Source of the DNA: Candidatus Omnitrophota bacterium
GTDB lineage: Bacteria > Omnitrophota > Gorgyraeia > Zapsychrales > Zapsychraceae
Assembly (NCBI GenBank): GCA_015233405.1
Contig: JADFXT010000015.1
Location: forward strand, 1 to 52,251
DNA length: 52,251 nt
Direction: 5' to 3'
The notes below the pieces were generated by a model. It searched no databases and had not been told where the DNA came from. It worked only from the letters and a program-made list of their open reading frames with translations. Of the stretch, positions 32,513-40,505 are shown piece by piece (the first letter of the stretch is position 1; each line of letters starts with the position of its first letter). The translations under genes were made by a program, and so were the position numbers.

Positions 32513-33228
32513 TCCGCGTCGTCCATTTGTTTAAAACCCTGCAGGAACAGCTGATCCTTGATGATATAAATCTTGAAGTCCCTCAAGGAGAGCTTCTTGT
32601 CATCTTAGGTGAAAGCGGTGCGGGGAAAAGCGTTCTTTTAAAACATTTGATCGGGTTATTTAAGCCGGATTCCGGAGAGGTTGAAATCAATTCTCAAGAC
32701 ATCACGAAATTGTCTGAAGCCGAACTGCTTAAGGTCCGTAAGAAGATGGGTTATCTTTTTCAGGAAGGCGCCTTGTATGATTTTATGAACGTCTTTGAGA
32801 ATCTTGCGTTTCCACTTGAGGAGCATACAACTTTTGATGATCAGACGATCGCCGAGAAGGTCCAGGAGGCTTTAAAGACGGTTGATTTGGCGGGAGTGGA
32901 AGGTAAATATCCTTCGGAATTAAGCGGGGGGATGCGTAAACGCGTGGCCTTGGCCCGCGCATTGATTATGGACGCCAAAATTCTTTTATGCGACGAGCCG
33001 ACGTCAGGCTTGGATCCGATCCGCAGCCGTGATATTTCTGATTTGATTCGTTCAGTGTCGAAGCGGTATAATTGCACAACGGTTATAACATCTCATGACA
33101 TTGATAATTCGTTTCGGATTGCCGATCGGCTGGCGCTGCTGCGTAGCGGCCAGATCATTGCCATAGGAACACCGGCGGAATTAAAGTCGTCGGATAATAG
33201 TTTTATTCGAGAATTCTTTCAATCATAG
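32509..33228 (+). CDS. mlaF: MlaF-family ABC ATPase
   Basis: 239 residues. Walker A GESGAGKS at 34-41, signature LSGGMRKRVALARAL, Walker B ILLCDEPTSGLDPI and H-loop TSHD are all present. SGAGKSVLLKHLIGL and GGMRKR are typical of the MlaF branch. It powers lipid transport by the MlaE permease. The start ATG overlaps the lipoprotein stop (ATGA). Confidence 0.94.
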   Translation: MIRVVHLFKTLQEQLILDDINLEVPQGELLVILGESGAGKSVLLKHLIGLFKPDSGEVEINSQDITKLSEAELLKVRKKMGYLFQEGALYDFMNVFENLAFPLEEHTTFDDQTIAEKVQEALKTVDLAGVEGKYPSELSGGMRKRVALARALIMDAKILLCDEPTSGLDPIRSRDISDLIRSVSKRYNCTTVITSHDIDNSFRIADRLALLRSGQIIAIGTPAELKSSDNSFIREFFQS

Positions 33229-33238
33229 AGGGTTTTCC

Positions 33239-33910
33239 ATGGACAAAAAAGAATCGTTTAAATCGTTTTTGACAGGGCTGTTTTTTATCATCGGGATTAC
33301 CTTGTTTATCGCCATTATTTTTATGATCGGTGAGAATCAGGGGATCATTCAAGCCAAGTTTAAGCTGCCGGTCTTGTTTGAAGACGTCCGAGGTTTAACG
33401 GAAGGCGCTCCGGTACGATTGTCCGGCGTGGTTGTGGGGACCGTAGACCGCATTGACTTCCTTGATAAAGAAAACCAGGGCCGTCGGGTCCAGGTGACCT
33501 TAAATTTATTTGAGAAATACAGACGGCAGTTGAATAAAAGCGCCCGTTTCTCTATCGTGACCGACGGCATTTTGGGAGAGAAGCTTGTCATCATCAAAGT
33601 TTTAGAAGATAACGATGCGTTTGATTTTAATCACCCTGCTTTAGGAGATAATCCTTTGGATGTGCAAGATTTAGCTGAGGTCTTTGCCAAAGCTGCGGAA
33701 TCTTTTACAAAAACATCTGATGAACTCAGTAAGATTGATGTCGCAAAATTGGCCACCAGTATGGAGCAGTCCTCGGAGGCTTTGATCTTGACCTCTCAAA
33801 GCATTAATAAAATACTTCCCGAATTTGAATACATCACCGGTAAGACCAAACGGTTGATTAATCGGGTCGAACAAAAGGTTATTGAAGGAAATTTGTTTAA
33901 GGTTTTTTAG
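33239..33910 (+). CDS. mlaD: MlaD-type MCE domain protein
   Basis: 223 residues. One N-terminal membrane helix (FLTGLFFIIGITLFIAIIFM) and an MCE domain (about 38-120) with FEDVRGLTEGAPVRLSGVVV and GILGEKLVII. The C-terminal ~90 residues form a helical, Ser/Thr-rich stalk. MCE hexamers make the periplasmic lipid tunnel of the Mla system. A short GAGGG site lies upstream. No mlaC or mlaB gene is in the window. Confidence 0.92.
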   Translation: MDKKESFKSFLTGLFFIIGITLFIAIIFMIGENQGIIQAKFKLPVLFEDVRGLTEGAPVRLSGVVVGTVDRIDFLDKENQGRRVQVTLNLFEKYRRQLNKSARFSIVTDGILGEKLVIIKVLEDNDAFDFNHPALGDNPLDVQDLAEVFAKAAESFTKTSDELSKIDVAKLATSMEQSSEALILTSQSINKILPEFEYITGKTKRLINRVEQKVIEGNLFKVF

Positions 33911-33948
33911 TTTAAGACGTGACCTTATAGGAAGGAGCGAAAGTCGCT

Positions 33949-34242
33949 ATGTTTATCTTAAGTAATTTTTTGATCTCTTTGGCCAAAATCTTAGATGTGA
34001 TCTTAACAGCGGTATATTGGCTTATCTTAATCCGCGCGTTGATCAGTTGGGTGAGCCCGGACCCGTTTAATCCAATCGTGCAGTTTCTATATCGGGCCAC
34101 AGAGCCCATCTTAGAACCCATCAGGCGTTTTCTTCCGGCGATGGCAGTGGATATTTCTCCGATTATTGCGTTTCTGGTGATCATCTTTTTGAAATCGTTC
34201 TTGGTGCAAACACTTATGGACATCAGTTTTCGGATGCGATAG
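33949..34242 (+). CDS. YggT-family membrane protein
   Basis: 97 residues with two hydrophobic segments. The YggT pattern is clear: LIRALISWVSPDPFNPIVQF, RATEPILEPIRRFLP and DISPIIAFLVIIFL. Members occur beside division or photosystem-assembly genes and affect membrane organisation; the molecular role is unknown. GGAAGGAG lies about 10 bases upstream. Confidence 0.88.
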   Translation: MFILSNFLISLAKILDVILTAVYWLILIRALISWVSPDPFNPIVQFLYRATEPILEPIRRFLPAMAVDISPIIAFLVIIFLKSFLVQTLMDISFRMR

Positions 34243-34269
34243 CTCGTAAAAAATACCCGAAATTAAATC

Positions 34270-34298
34270 TTGCAAATTAGAGTAGAAAAGGATAAGAT
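34270..34298 (+). promoter_or_regulatory. Promoter of the ybaB gene
   Basis: TTGCAA (34270-34275), 17 bases, TAAGAT (34293-34298). Start near 34305. Confidence 0.6.
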
Positions 34299-34340
34299 TG
34301 CTGAACCTTAAATAAAATATTTTTGAGTAAGGAGTTATGG

Positions 34341-34634
34341 ATGTTCGATAAAATGAAACAACTGATGGAGATGAAAAAGCAGGCTGATCAAATCAAGCGT
34401 GATTTGGATGCTACGCATATGGAGGTTTCAGACGTTGCAGGAATCAAAATTACCATCAACGGGTCGCAAGTATTTGAATCTATTGAGATTGACGAGCAAA
34501 AACTCAATGTTTTAAATAAGAAGAAGTTAGAAGCGGAGATATTAAAAGGGATTAATCTAGCGATTAAAAAATCGCAGGAAGCGGCTGCTTTAAAGATGAA
34601 GAGCCTTCTTCCGAGCGGATTTCCAGGGTTCTAA
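34341..34634 (+). CDS. ybaB: YbaB/EbfC-family nucleoid-associated protein
   Basis: 97 residues. An N-terminal helix MFDKMKQLMEMKKQADQIKR, the central strand pair (VAGIKITINGSQVFESIEID) and a long C-terminal helix are typical of this small DNA-binding dimer, often linked to recombination genes (dnaX, recR), which are not here. I chose the ATG at 34341, six bases after AAGGAG, over a TTG at 34323. The usual Met-Gly-rich tail is reduced to LLPSGFPGF. Confidence 0.9.
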   Translation: MFDKMKQLMEMKKQADQIKRDLDATHMEVSDVAGIKITINGSQVFESIEIDEQKLNVLNKKKLEAEILKGINLAIKKSQEAAALKMKSLLPSGFPGF

Positions 34635-34690
34635 ATATCTATCAGGCTCCGGGCAAAGTTGGTTAGGAGCGAAGGAAAGGAGAACGTTTT

Positions 34691-34924
34691 ATGCCGTATG
34701 ATCAATCATTAGATGTGGCCTCTTTCAAGGAAGTCAAAGAGTTTGAAGATACACGAATTACCGTCGGAGTTTTCTCTTATAACGATGGCCCTAAAAAACT
34801 TCAGATTGCCAGGGAAAATAGAAGCCAAGAAGGCGAATGGCGTTTCGCGAAGTTAGGCCGTATGTCTAAAGATGAAGTCAAAGAGGTTGTTCCTTTGATT
34901 ATGAAGGCTTCTGAGCATATGTAA
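34691..34924 (+). CDS. Small conserved protein, possibly PC4-like nucleic-acid binder
   Basis: 77 residues, soluble. The middle reads KLQIARENRSQEGEWRFAKL, followed by GRMSKDEVKEVVPLIMKA. The run of strand, loop, strand and a final helix after a KLGR-type turn recalls the PC4/transcription-coactivator fold, but the similarity is weak and I would not rely on it. A strong AAGGAG site precedes the ATG, and a perfect terminator follows the stop. Confidence 0.6.
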   Translation: MPYDQSLDVASFKEVKEFEDTRITVGVFSYNDGPKKLQIARENRSQEGEWRFAKLGRMSKDEVKEVVPLIMKASEHM

Positions 34925-34945
34925 TCTTTGTAGGAGTTTTCTTTA

Positions 34946-34977
34946 AAAAAGCGCGAAAGACATCTTTCGCGCTTTTT
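34946..34977. terminator. Strong, symmetrical intrinsic terminator
   Basis: GCGCGAAAG (34951-34959) pairs perfectly with CTTTCGCGC (34964-34972) around ACAT, with an A-run before and T5 after. It can end transcription in both directions and separates ybaB/small gene from greA. Confidence 0.9.
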
Positions 34978-35028
34978 GATTTGGCGTAACCTTTCGCAAT
35001 CTTTAACCCGTTAAGTCCGGAGAAAAAA

Positions 35029-35505
35029 ATGGCAGACCATATTTATTTAACAAGAGCAGGATACCAAAAACTTGCCGATGAATTAGACCAGCTGAAGAAA
35101 GAAAAACTAAAAATTTCGAAGGCGATTGGCGAAGCCCGCCTTCAAGGGGATATTTCCGAGAACGCGGAATATGATGCGGCGAAAGATGCCCAGGCGCATA
35201 ACGCGGCCCGCATGGCGGATGTGGAATTAAAATTATCTAAAGTTAGGATCATTGAAGACGAGAATATTCCTTCAGATCGGATTTATATTGGCGCCATTGT
35301 TTCCTTAAAAGATCTTAAGACCGAGGAAGAAATGACGTATATGATGGTTTCTCCGGAAGAAGCCAGTTATGAAGAAAACAAACTTTCTGTTTTTTCCCCT
35401 GTCGGAAAAGGATTGATGGGCCGCGCCGCCGGAGAAGAGGTTGAAATTCGCGTTCCTGCGGGCGTTTTGAAATACAAGGTCTTAAAGATTGAAAGGCCGC
35501 ATTAA
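35029..35505 (+). CDS. greA: Transcription elongation factor GreA
   Basis: 158 residues, the GreA length. The N-terminal coiled coil contains YLTRAGYQKLADELDQLKKE and the tip acidic pair in GDISENAEYDAAKDAQ (Asp and Glu that activate RNA cleavage by polymerase). The C-terminal domain has FSPVGKGLMGRAAGEEVEIR. It rescues backtracked RNA polymerase. A CCGGAG site precedes the ATG. Its stop overlaps that of the convergent membrane protein by four bases. Confidence 0.95.
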   Translation: MADHIYLTRAGYQKLADELDQLKKEKLKISKAIGEARLQGDISENAEYDAAKDAQAHNAARMADVELKLSKVRIIEDENIPSDRIYIGAIVSLKDLKTEEEMTYMMVSPEEASYEENKLSVFSPVGKGLMGRAAGEEVEIRVPAGVLKYKVLKIERPH

Positions 35506-36869
35506 GGCTTAGAATTGTCGATTGCCGTTCTCGAGGAGAAAAGCGAGAGGAAGATCCAATAGCTTATCGTCGGCAATAAGGAAAATAAGATGCGATGCAA
35601 TGTTTCCGACATCCACCAGCCGATCTCAAAATAAGTGTTCAGCAAATAGTAGAATGTTACGACTCCGCCGTAAAGCATGAGAAATACCGGGATGATGATC
35701 ATATCCCGATTAAGGATTTTGTTCCTGCCTAAAATCATTCCTGCCACAAACATGACCCACAATCCGTTCCACTGGAGATTTTTAAACAGCATCAAATAAA
35801 AAATCAAGACCACCTGCAGGCGCGAGAACCCGGTTGGTTTTATCGACGATGTGAACCCGTTGATAAACGTCAAATTGGCCGGCGCATAAAATGTTTGAAA
35901 AATCATTAAAGGAATAAAGGAGATAAAAGCCCCGGCCAGAAAGGGCATAAGGATTTTCTTTGTGTCGAAAGAGTTTTTTCTTTGCAGATAAGGAATGGCT
36001 AAGAGAAGGATCATGAGCCCAGCGGTCAGACCTTCATTTTTAGAAAAGCTTAGAAAACCTAAAAATAAACCGCTTAATAAAGCAAAAACTTTTTGGCTTT
36101 GCATTCTGGCTTGGACAAGGCAATAGAGCGATGCGAAGAGATAGAACCCGACGACGATGTCGGCATATTGGCTTGCAGCAAACTTATAAAAGAATGGCAA
36201 TGTTAAGAGCAGTGCCGAGATTAAAAGATTGATCCAAAGCCGGATGCGGTCTTTTAAAGCATAAAAAAGGAGGCTTATATTTAAGATCGTGAATATGAGG
36301 CATAACAAAATAGGAGCCATGAGTCCCGTTTGAGAATTGAAAATCCATCCCCAGACATTCATCAAGGGAAGAAGGAGCGGATAATGCGGGCTAGTCCTCC
36401 AGAGTACGGGAAGAAAGATATTTTTCCAGTGCTCCTGGCCTAGGAAAAGGATTTTGGCTTTGACATTCCAGACGGACCACGCATCCCATCCGCCTTCCGG
36501 ATAAAGGAAAAGCATATAAATCGTCGGCAATAAACATACAAGAATTGTCAAGACTGCGACGAGGTCTTTGGCGCCGAAAGATTTGAAGAAAGAGCCGCTT
36601 TGCGTTTTCTTCGTTTGGCTGACGATATGGTCGCGTAGCAGAAATAGGAAAAGTAAAAGATGAATGGTAATAATAAACAAACGGTTTAATTGGTCAAAGA
36701 TAAGAAAACTGAAAAAGGTAATATAGGCGCTTAGGCCAAGCCCTAAGCCGCATCCTAACAAGACTCGAGAAGAAGTTGGGATTTTTTTGTCATCATCAAG
36801 AAAATGGATTAGAAAATATCCGATGAAAGACGAGACGAGAAAAGGAAAAAGACTTAGAATTGTCGTCAT
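35502..36869 (-). CDS. Polytopic GT-C-type glycosyltransferase
   Basis: 455 residues with 11-13 membrane helices. The first large loop has EGGWDAWSVWNVKAKILFLG and RTSPHYPLLLPLMNVWGW, a pattern seen in GT39/PMT-like proteins in which the Asp is catalytic. It should use a polyprenyl-linked donor on the periplasmic side. Translated with the upstream 156-residue frame (four-base overlap). Probably part of the same glycan machinery as the plus-strand genes nearby. Confidence 0.75.
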   Translation of the reverse strand: MTTILSLFPFLVSSFIGYFLIHFLDDDKKIPTSSRVLLGCGLGLGLSAYITFFSFLIFDQLNRLFIITIHLLLFLFLLRDHIVSQTKKTQSGSFFKSFGAKDLVAVLTILVCLLPTIYMLFLYPEGGWDAWSVWNVKAKILFLGQEHWKNIFLPVLWRTSPHYPLLLPLMNVWGWIFNSQTGLMAPILLCLIFTILNISLLFYALKDRIRLWINLLISALLLTLPFFYKFAASQYADIVVGFYLFASLYCLVQARMQSQKVFALLSGLFLGFLSFSKNEGLTAGLMILLLAIPYLQRKNSFDTKKILMPFLAGAFISFIPLMIFQTFYAPANLTFINGFTSSIKPTGFSRLQVVLIFYLMLFKNLQWNGLWVMFVAGMILGRNKILNRDMIIIPVFLMLYGGVVTFYYLLNTYFEIGWWMSETLHRILFSLLPTISYWIFLSLFSSRTAIDNSKP

Positions 36870-37300
36870 GGTTTTCTTTCGACTAAAATAATCCCTGTTG
36901 AGCTGACCTTGACAGGGGAGGCGTTTAACTTGTTCATTTTTTCTAGGGCAATGTCTTTATTGGAACAGTCCAGAATGATGTATCTATGGCGCATGTTATT
37001 TACGTCGAGGATAATGGGTGCTAAAACGAATTGGGCTTGAGAAAAATCTTTGTTGTTCTTGGGATCGTCTAAATTTTTATCCGTATAATAACCGATGATC
37101 GGTTCGCCTTTGAGCACCGATTGTAGGCCCAGGAATTTATAGCCTGCAAACTGATGAGGAAAAAATCTTCGGATTTTCTGATAGCTAAAGAATTCTTTCA
37201 TAAAGCCAAAGAGATTTAGACCGATCAGCAAGATCAGAAGGCCAGAGAAGATTTTCTGGGACAAGGATAGGGTGGATAAGTTCTCGGTGGATTTTTTCAT
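36866..37300 (-). CDS. Single-pass membrane protein of unknown function
   Basis: About 144 residues from an ATG at 37300 (156 if the ATG at 37336 were used). One helix (SGLLILLIGLNLFGFM) is followed by a periplasmic domain of about 100 residues with YKFLGLQSVLKGEPIIGYYT and a C-terminal IILVERKP. It resembles the soluble end domains that accompany GT-C genes and is coupled to one. The 37300 start is preferred because the -10 box of a good promoter covers 37335-37340, which would leave the upstream ATG outside the transcript. Confidence 0.6.
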   Translation of the reverse strand: MKKSTENLSTLSLSQKIFSGLLILLIGLNLFGFMKEFFSYQKIRRFFPHQFAGYKFLGLQSVLKGEPIIGYYTDKNLDDPKNNKDFSQAQFVLAPIILDVNNMRHRYIILDCSNKDIALEKMNKLNASPVKVSSTGIILVERKP

Positions 37301-37334
37301 GATGGTAAATATTTTTTTAACGAACTTGGAAGCC

Positions 37335-37363
37335 ATTTTACTGGGAAATGCCGATTATTGCAA
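37335..37363 (-). promoter_or_regulatory. Minus-strand promoter of the GT-C pair
   Basis: Read on the minus strand: TTGCAA (37363-37358), 17 bases, TAAAAT (37340-37335). The start point near 37328 leaves about 28 bases before the ATG at 37300. Confidence 0.6.
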
Positions 37364-37420
37364 CTTTTACATTTAAATAGTGTTTTTAATAAAAGTGTTT
37401 CTTAAACGGGAAGTCCTCAG

Positions 37421-37426
37421 TATAAT
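37421..37426 (+). promoter_or_regulatory. Likely -10 box of the dehydrogenase/acetyltransferase operon
   Basis: A perfect TATAAT at 37421-37426 lies 42 bases before the TTG start. The -35 position holds only TTTCTT, so an activator may be needed. Confidence 0.4.
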
Positions 37427-37468
37427 AAGTAAAAATCTTAATAGATAAATTATGACAAGGAGGGGAAA

Positions 37469-38482
37469 TTGATTAGAATCGGCGTTATTGGTTGCGGTCA
37501 TTGGGGGCCGAATCATATACGGATTTTTTCTCAATTACCGAATGCGGAAACGGCAATGTGCTCAGATTTAAGCGACGAGCGGTTAAGTACGATGAAACGG
37601 CTTTATCCCAATATCAAGACGACAAAAGATTATAAAGAGATTTTTTCGAGTAATGATATCGACGCTGTCTGCATTGCTTCTCCGACCAATACGCATTTTA
37701 CGATAGCGAAAGAGGCTTTGGAATCTTATAAGCATGTCCTTTGCGAGAAGCCGCTGACGCTCAAACCCGAGGAATGTTTAATATTGAAGGATCTGGCTCT
37801 CAAGAACAAAAGAGTCTTAATGGTCGGGCATATTTTTCTTTTTAATCCCGGGATCATTTGGATGAAAAAGTATATTGAGTCCGGCGAGCTCGGCAATATT
37901 TATTCGGCTTATGCGATTCGTACCAATTTAGGGCCTTTCCGCTATGATGTCAACGCCATGTGGGATTTGGCGCCGCACGATATTTCCATTTTTAATTATT
38001 TATTCAGTAGTTATCCGACCAATGTTTCCGCCCGAGGGCAAAGATGCCTCGGCAATTCGCTCGAGGACGTCGCCTTCGCCACACTGGAATATCCAAAGAA
38101 TTTGCTGGCGAATATTCATGTCAGCTGGCTGGACCCTAAAAAGGTCAGGCAAATCACGATCGTGGGCGACAAGAAAATGGTCGTCTGGGATGACCTGGAT
38201 AATGTCGGCCCTATTAAGGTTTATGATAAATACGTCGAGAAAACGTCGACATTTTATGAAACGTACGGTGAATTCCAGCTTCTCTCGCGGGAGGGAAGTA
38301 TTACCATCCCTAAGATCGGCTTAGGGGAACCTTTAAAAGCCCAGGCCCAGTATTTTGTCAATTGTATTGAAAAAGAAGAGCCTCCTGTTTTGGCAGATGC
38401 ACAAAAAGGATACGAAGTCGTCAAGACATTGTGCGCGATTCAACAATCCATTCAGGCCAATGGGACTTGCGTGAGGCTGTAA
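37469..38482 (+). CDS. Gfo/Idh/MocA-family sugar dehydrogenase (WbpB/WlbA-like)
   Basis: 337 residues from a TTG start with AAGGAGGGG seven bases upstream. The NAD-binding Rossmann motif is IGVIGCGHWGPNHIRIF at the N-terminus, the catalytic loop is CEKPLTL near residue 93-99, and the second domain contains DLAPHDISIFNYLF. In WbpB/WlbA the enzyme oxidises the C3 hydroxyl of a UDP-N-acetyl uronic acid before transamination. The neighbouring WbpD-like acetyltransferase fits that route; the aminotransferase WbpE is not in this operon. Confidence 0.87.
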   Translation: MIRIGVIGCGHWGPNHIRIFSQLPNAETAMCSDLSDERLSTMKRLYPNIKTTKDYKEIFSSNDIDAVCIASPTNTHFTIAKEALESYKHVLCEKPLTLKPEECLILKDLALKNKRVLMVGHIFLFNPGIIWMKKYIESGELGNIYSAYAIRTNLGPFRYDVNAMWDLAPHDISIFNYLFSSYPTNVSARGQRCLGNSLEDVAFATLEYPKNLLANIHVSWLDPKKVRQITIVGDKKMVVWDDLDNVGPIKVYDKYVEKTSTFYETYGEFQLLSREGSITIPKIGLGEPLKAQAQYFVNCIEKEEPPVLADAQKGYEVVKTLCAIQQSIQANGTCVRL

Positions 38483-38504
38483 AACAAGAAAGAGGTTAGT
38501 TTCC

Positions 38505-39062
38505 ATGAGTTATTTTAAACATGATAGAGCGTTGGTGGATGAGGGGGCCATGATCGGCGAAGGAACCAGAGTCTGGGCGCATGCGCATATCCAGAAAGGC
38601 GCGGTCATCGGAAGCCACTGCAATATCTGCGACGGGACTTTCGTCGAGCGGGGAGCTGTCATCGGGGACCACGTGACCATCAAACACAACGTATCTATTT
38701 TTGACGGCGTTGTCATTGAAGATTATTGTTTCATTGGCTCGAACATCGCTTTTATCAATGACCGCTATCCGCGTAGCCAGTTTGCCGACGGATGGACGCT
38801 CGAGAAAACGGTTGTTAAAAAAGGCGCAACACTCGGGGCGAATATTGTTATCCTTTGCGGAGTTACCGTCGGAGAATATGCCGTTGTCGGCGCGGGAAGT
38901 GTTGTAACGAAAGATGTCGCGCCTTACACGATCGTTTTTGGAAATCCTGCCAAGTTTTATGGGTATGCCTGCCTGTGTGGTCGCAAGCTTGATGAAAAAT
39001 TGGCGTGTTCTTGCGGTAGAAAATTTTTCAAAACAGAAAAAGGACTAGAGCTTCATGCGTAA
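38505..39062 (+). CDS. WbpD-like sugar N-acetyltransferase (second copy)
   Basis: 185 residues. Hexapeptide repeats (MIGEGTRVWAHAHIQKGAVI, GDHVTIKHNVSIFDGVVIED, GATLGANIVILCGVTVGEYA) end with VVGAGSVVTKDVAPYTIVFG. It is clearly paralogous to the protein at 25984, including a C-terminal Cys cluster (ACLCGRKLDEKLACSCGRKF). It should acetylate the 3-amino group of a UDP-sugar after the dehydrogenase and an aminotransferase. Overlaps the next gene by eight bases. Confidence 0.88.
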   Translation: MSYFKHDRALVDEGAMIGEGTRVWAHAHIQKGAVIGSHCNICDGTFVERGAVIGDHVTIKHNVSIFDGVVIEDYCFIGSNIAFINDRYPRSQFADGWTLEKTVVKKGATLGANIVILCGVTVGEYAVVGAGSVVTKDVAPYTIVFGNPAKFYGYACLCGRKLDEKLACSCGRKFFKTEKGLELHA

Positions 39063-39786
39063 TGTTTTGGTTTGTCCAGTCGCCTTCAATGAGCATGTGA
39101 AATTAAAGAGCGTGATCACGCGATTCTTGGATAGCTCTGTCCGTCAGCAGGCGGATTATTTGGTCGTTGATGATGGTTCCACCGACGGGACAACGGAGAT
39201 GATCCAAAGTTTTGCTTCTAAAGGTGTTGTCACCATTAAACATCCTCGTCAGCAAGGGGTTGGTTGCGCGATTCGCACCGCGATCCAGTATGCCAGGGAT
39301 AAAGGCTATGAGGTTTTGGTCATCATGGCCGGCAATGATAAGGATAATCCAAATGAGATCCCGCGTTTGTTAGACCCGATCTTTAAGGAGGGTTTTGATT
39401 TTGTCCAGGGCTCACGCCATTTGTCCGCAAAAGGCATGGGCGGAGATATGCCGTTCTACCGTAAAATAGCGACGAGATTGCATCCTTTATTGATGTCTTT
39501 TTTTACCGGACGGAAATTGACCGACACGACCAATGGGTTTCGGGCTTTTCGTCTGACGATTTTTGACAATAAAAAAATTGATATCAATCAGGAGTGGCTC
39601 AATCATTATGAGTTGGAACCGTATTTACTTTTTAAGGCGATCACACTAGGGTATAAGTTCAAGGAAACTGCGGTCACAAAGATTTATCCGCCGAAGAAAC
39701 TTGGTTATACGAAAATGAAGCCGCTCGTCGGCTGGTGGAGTATTTTAAAACCCGTGTTTTATCTGGGATTAAGGATCAAAAAATGA
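39055..39786 (+). CDS. Family 2 glycosyltransferase (DPM1-like)
   Basis: 243 residues. GT-A motifs: VAFNEHVKLKSVI, YLVVDDGSTDGTTEMI (Asp pair near 40), GVGCAIRTAIQYA, and MAGNDKDNPNEIPRLL in the DxD position. A DTTNGFRAFRLTIF segment follows. Unlike the GT2 at 13355 it has no C-terminal membrane helices. Probably transfers a sugar to polyprenyl phosphate. Its stop overlaps the start of the rRNA methyltransferase gene (ATGA). Confidence 0.87.
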   Translation: MRNVLVCPVAFNEHVKLKSVITRFLDSSVRQQADYLVVDDGSTDGTTEMIQSFASKGVVTIKHPRQQGVGCAIRTAIQYARDKGYEVLVIMAGNDKDNPNEIPRLLDPIFKEGFDFVQGSRHLSAKGMGGDMPFYRKIATRLHPLLMSFFTGRKLTDTTNGFRAFRLTIFDNKKIDINQEWLNHYELEPYLLFKAITLGYKFKETAVTKIYPPKKLGYTKMKPLVGWWSILKPVFYLGLRIKK

Positions 39787-40505
39787 AATTGTATGGAAAG
39801 AATTCGGTTTTGGAACGTTTAAGGTTTAGCCCTCAGACGATCAGTAAGATCTATCTCGAGATGGGCCAGACGGGCCTCGCTCCTATTTTTAACAAAGCGA
39901 GGCAGAAAAATATCGCGATCATCAGCATGCCGGCATCGAAGATGGTCAAGATCGCCCGCAACAAAAATACGCAAGGCGTGATCGCTGACGTCGATGATTT
40001 TCCGTATAAGGATTACGTTGATCTTCTCGAAGAAGCGTGCAAGAAAAAAAGAACGCTTCTGTTCATGGACAGTTTAAATGACCCACAGAATTTGGGCGCG
40101 ATCATCCGTAGCGCGGCTTGTTTAGGACAGTTTTCCATTGTGCTTCCTTCTCACGACTGCGTCGAGGTGACTGAGTCCGTCTTGCGTGTCGCATCCGGCG
40201 GGGATGTTTATGTCCCAATCGCCAAAGTCGGAAATTTGAATCAGGCGATCGCCAAGGCTAAAGAAGCTGGATTTACAATTTTCGGTTCTGTCGTCGGATC
40301 CGGGAAGTCTTTATATGAGACGGAGTTGTCTTTTCCAATGGGGCTCGTCATCGGTTCTGAGCAAAAAGGGATTCGGGCGGTTATCCGTGAGCAAGTTGAC
40401 ATGGAACTGACGATTCCCATGGCCGCCGGGACGTTATCACTTAACGCGGCGCAAGCCACAACCATTTTCTGTTATGAAATCACCAAGCAAAAAAAGAGCA
40501 AATAA
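39783..40505 (+). CDS. rlmB: SpoU/TrmH-family RNA 2'-O-methyltransferase, RlmB-like
   Basis: 240 residues. An L30e-like substrate-binding domain begins KLYGKNSVLERL; the knotted SPOUT domain has motif 1 LNDPQNLGAIIRSAACLG, motif 2 GLVIGSEQKGIR and motif 3 IPMAAGTLSLNAAQATTIF. RlmB methylates G2251 of 23S rRNA. The ATG at 39783, coupled to the GT2 stop with AAGGA upstream, matches the family start; a frame extension to 39735 lies inside the GT2 gene. Overlaps the HD gene by 32 bases. Confidence 0.88.
   Translation: MKLYGKNSVLERLRFSPQTISKIYLEMGQTGLAPIFNKARQKNIAIISMPASKMVKIARNKNTQGVIADVDDFPYKDYVDLLEEACKKKRTLLFMDSLNDPQNLGAIIRSAACLGQFSIVLPSHDCVEVTESVLRVASGGDVYVPIAKVGNLNQAIAKAKEAGFTIFGSVVGSGKSLYETELSFPMGLVIGSEQKGIRAVIREQVDMELTIPMAAGTLSLNAAQATTIFCYEITKQKKSK

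Noticed and set aside
34323..34340. TTG start adding six residues to YbaB
   Set aside because: Those codons are the ribosome-binding region itself (AAGGAG); the ATG at 34341 is correctly spaced.
39735..39782. Upstream start for the RlmB-like gene
   Set aside because: The extension lies inside the GT2 gene, while the ATG at 39783 couples to the GT2 stop and matches the family N-terminus.
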